Shown: piece by piece, positions 6,961-7,563 of the stretch
How the letters are laid out: each line of letters starts with the position of its first letter
Numbering within the stretch: the first letter of the stretch is position 1
Assembly: GCA_027055635.1 (NCBI GenBank)
Contig: JALUMZ010000229.1
Location: 1-7,563, forward strand
Origin: Campylobacteraceae bacterium
Lineage (GTDB): Bacteria > Campylobacterota > Campylobacteria > Campylobacterales > Sulfurospirillaceae
Length of the DNA: 7,563 nt
Direction: 5' to 3'
Notes under the pieces: model-generated
What the model was told of the DNA's origin: nothing
Database searches by the model: none
Seen by the model: only the letters and a program-made list of their open reading frames with translations
Translations under genes and position numbers: made by a program

Positions 6961-6970
6961 GTAGAGAGTT

Positions 6971-7563
6971 TTATATCAATTTATCTTTAATATCTCTCAG
7001 CCCATCTTTCATCGATATATAGCTATTTAGTGCACCTATATAGGCTCTAGCGGTTGCAAGCATTGTATCTACACTCAAACCATGTCCCATAATGGCAGGT
7101 TTACTCTCATCAAACACCACTTTTACAACAACCTTTGCCAAGGCATCTTTGCCTTGAGTCACAGAATCTACCTTATACTCTTTTAGCTTTCCGTTTACTC
7201 CACAAACTCTGTCAATTACCTTAAATATAGCATCCATAGTTCCATTGCCTATAGCAGCATCTGTTATATCTTTTTCATTATGCTTTATAGTCACTGCAGC
7301 ACTTGGAACGCCTCCTGGATTACAATCTGATAGTTGTAAAGTTACTAGTTTGTAAACCTCTTGCGCTTTTGTGATTTCAGCAGAGACAAGGGCTCTTATA
7401 TCATCATCAAAAATCTCTTTTTTAGAATCAGCTAAAATCTTAAATCTTTCAAAAGCTTTTATAAGCTCTTCATCACTTAGATTAAATCCTAATTTTTTAA
7501 GTTTTTCACTAAATGCATGGCGACCTGAGTGTTTTCCCATAACTAAAGAGTTTTTATCAAGTC
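6971..7563 (-). CDS. leuA: 2-isopropylmalate synthase, C-terminal part
   Basis: This is the 3' part of a gene whose start lies beyond the right edge; about 196 codons are visible. LeuA condenses 2-oxoisovalerate with acetyl-CoA in the first committed step of leucine synthesis. The reading frame stays open to the window edge, and the residues before the internal ATG at 7540-7538 continue the conserved sequence NSLVMGKHSGRHAF, so that ATG is not the start. KHSGR (7534-7520) marks the subdomain next to the catalytic barrel. The rest is the regulatory LeuA dimer domain, which binds leucine for feedback inhibition in the family: PSAAVTIKH, IGNGTMDAIFKVIDRV, and a final GHGLSVDT...AYIGALN segment. 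Citramalate synthase shares this domain, but the sequence reads as LeuA. It is convergent with the upstream TPR gene. Confidence 0.9.
   Translation of the reverse strand, partial: LDKNSLVMGKHSGRHAFSEKLKKLGFNLSDEELIKAFERFKILADSKKEIFDDDIRALVSAEITKAQEVYKLVTLQLSDCNPGGVPSAAVTIKHNEKDITDAAIGNGTMDAIFKVIDRVCGVNGKLKEYKVDSVTQGKDALAKVVVKVVFDESKPAIMGHGLSVDTMLATARAYIGALNSYISMKDGLRDIKDKLI

Noticed and set aside
7538..7540. ATG on the - strand as the start of a 189-residue protein
   Set aside because: The frame remains open to the window edge and the residues upstream continue the conserved LeuA sequence, so the gene is truncated by the window, not started here.

Overview
The window reads as chromosomal DNA from a low-GC member of the Campylobacterota (Epsilonproteobacteria). 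Protein signatures and gene order suggest a Sulfurimonas-like relative rather than Campylobacter or Helicobacter, but the genus is inference. Coding density is high. Five complete genes lie on the + strand, flanked by a truncated + strand gene at the left edge and a truncated - strand gene at the right edge. No tRNA, rRNA, CRISPR array or insertion-sequence transposase was seen.

Layout from left to right. Bases 1-265 hold the C-terminal end of a TRAP transporter large permease (DctM family). Next comes der (ribosome assembly GTPase), which overlaps aroK (shikimate kinase) by 20 nt. An intergenic stretch of about 170 nt follows. It is full of inverted repeats, is bounded by a short direct repeat, and looks like a small non-coding mobile or dispersed element. 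After it come trpS and serS, 2 nt apart, and then 16 nt later a 778-residue membrane-anchored TPR protein. The window ends with the C-terminal third of leuA on the opposite strand, separated from the TPR gene by a 48-nt convergent spacer with a strong hairpin.

The order der-aroK-trpS-serS-(large TPR protein) is, from memory, that of Campylobacter jejuni Cj0386-Cj0390. There Cj0390 is PflB, a structural protein of the medial disk of the flagellar motor. Architecture (acidic cytoplasmic tail, one N-terminal membrane helix, long periplasmic TPR superhelix) and synteny together make PflB the best call here. This is the most interesting gene in the window. The other genes are housekeeping: ribosome maturation, aromatic amino-acid synthesis, tRNA charging and leucine synthesis.

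For transcription, der-aroK forms one coupled unit and trpS-serS-pflB a second. The repeat-rich element and a good -10 box upstream of trpS lie between them. I found no wholly unknown biological system. The points most worth following up are the PflB assignment, the palindromic element at 2202-2318, and an unusual P-loop in AroK.
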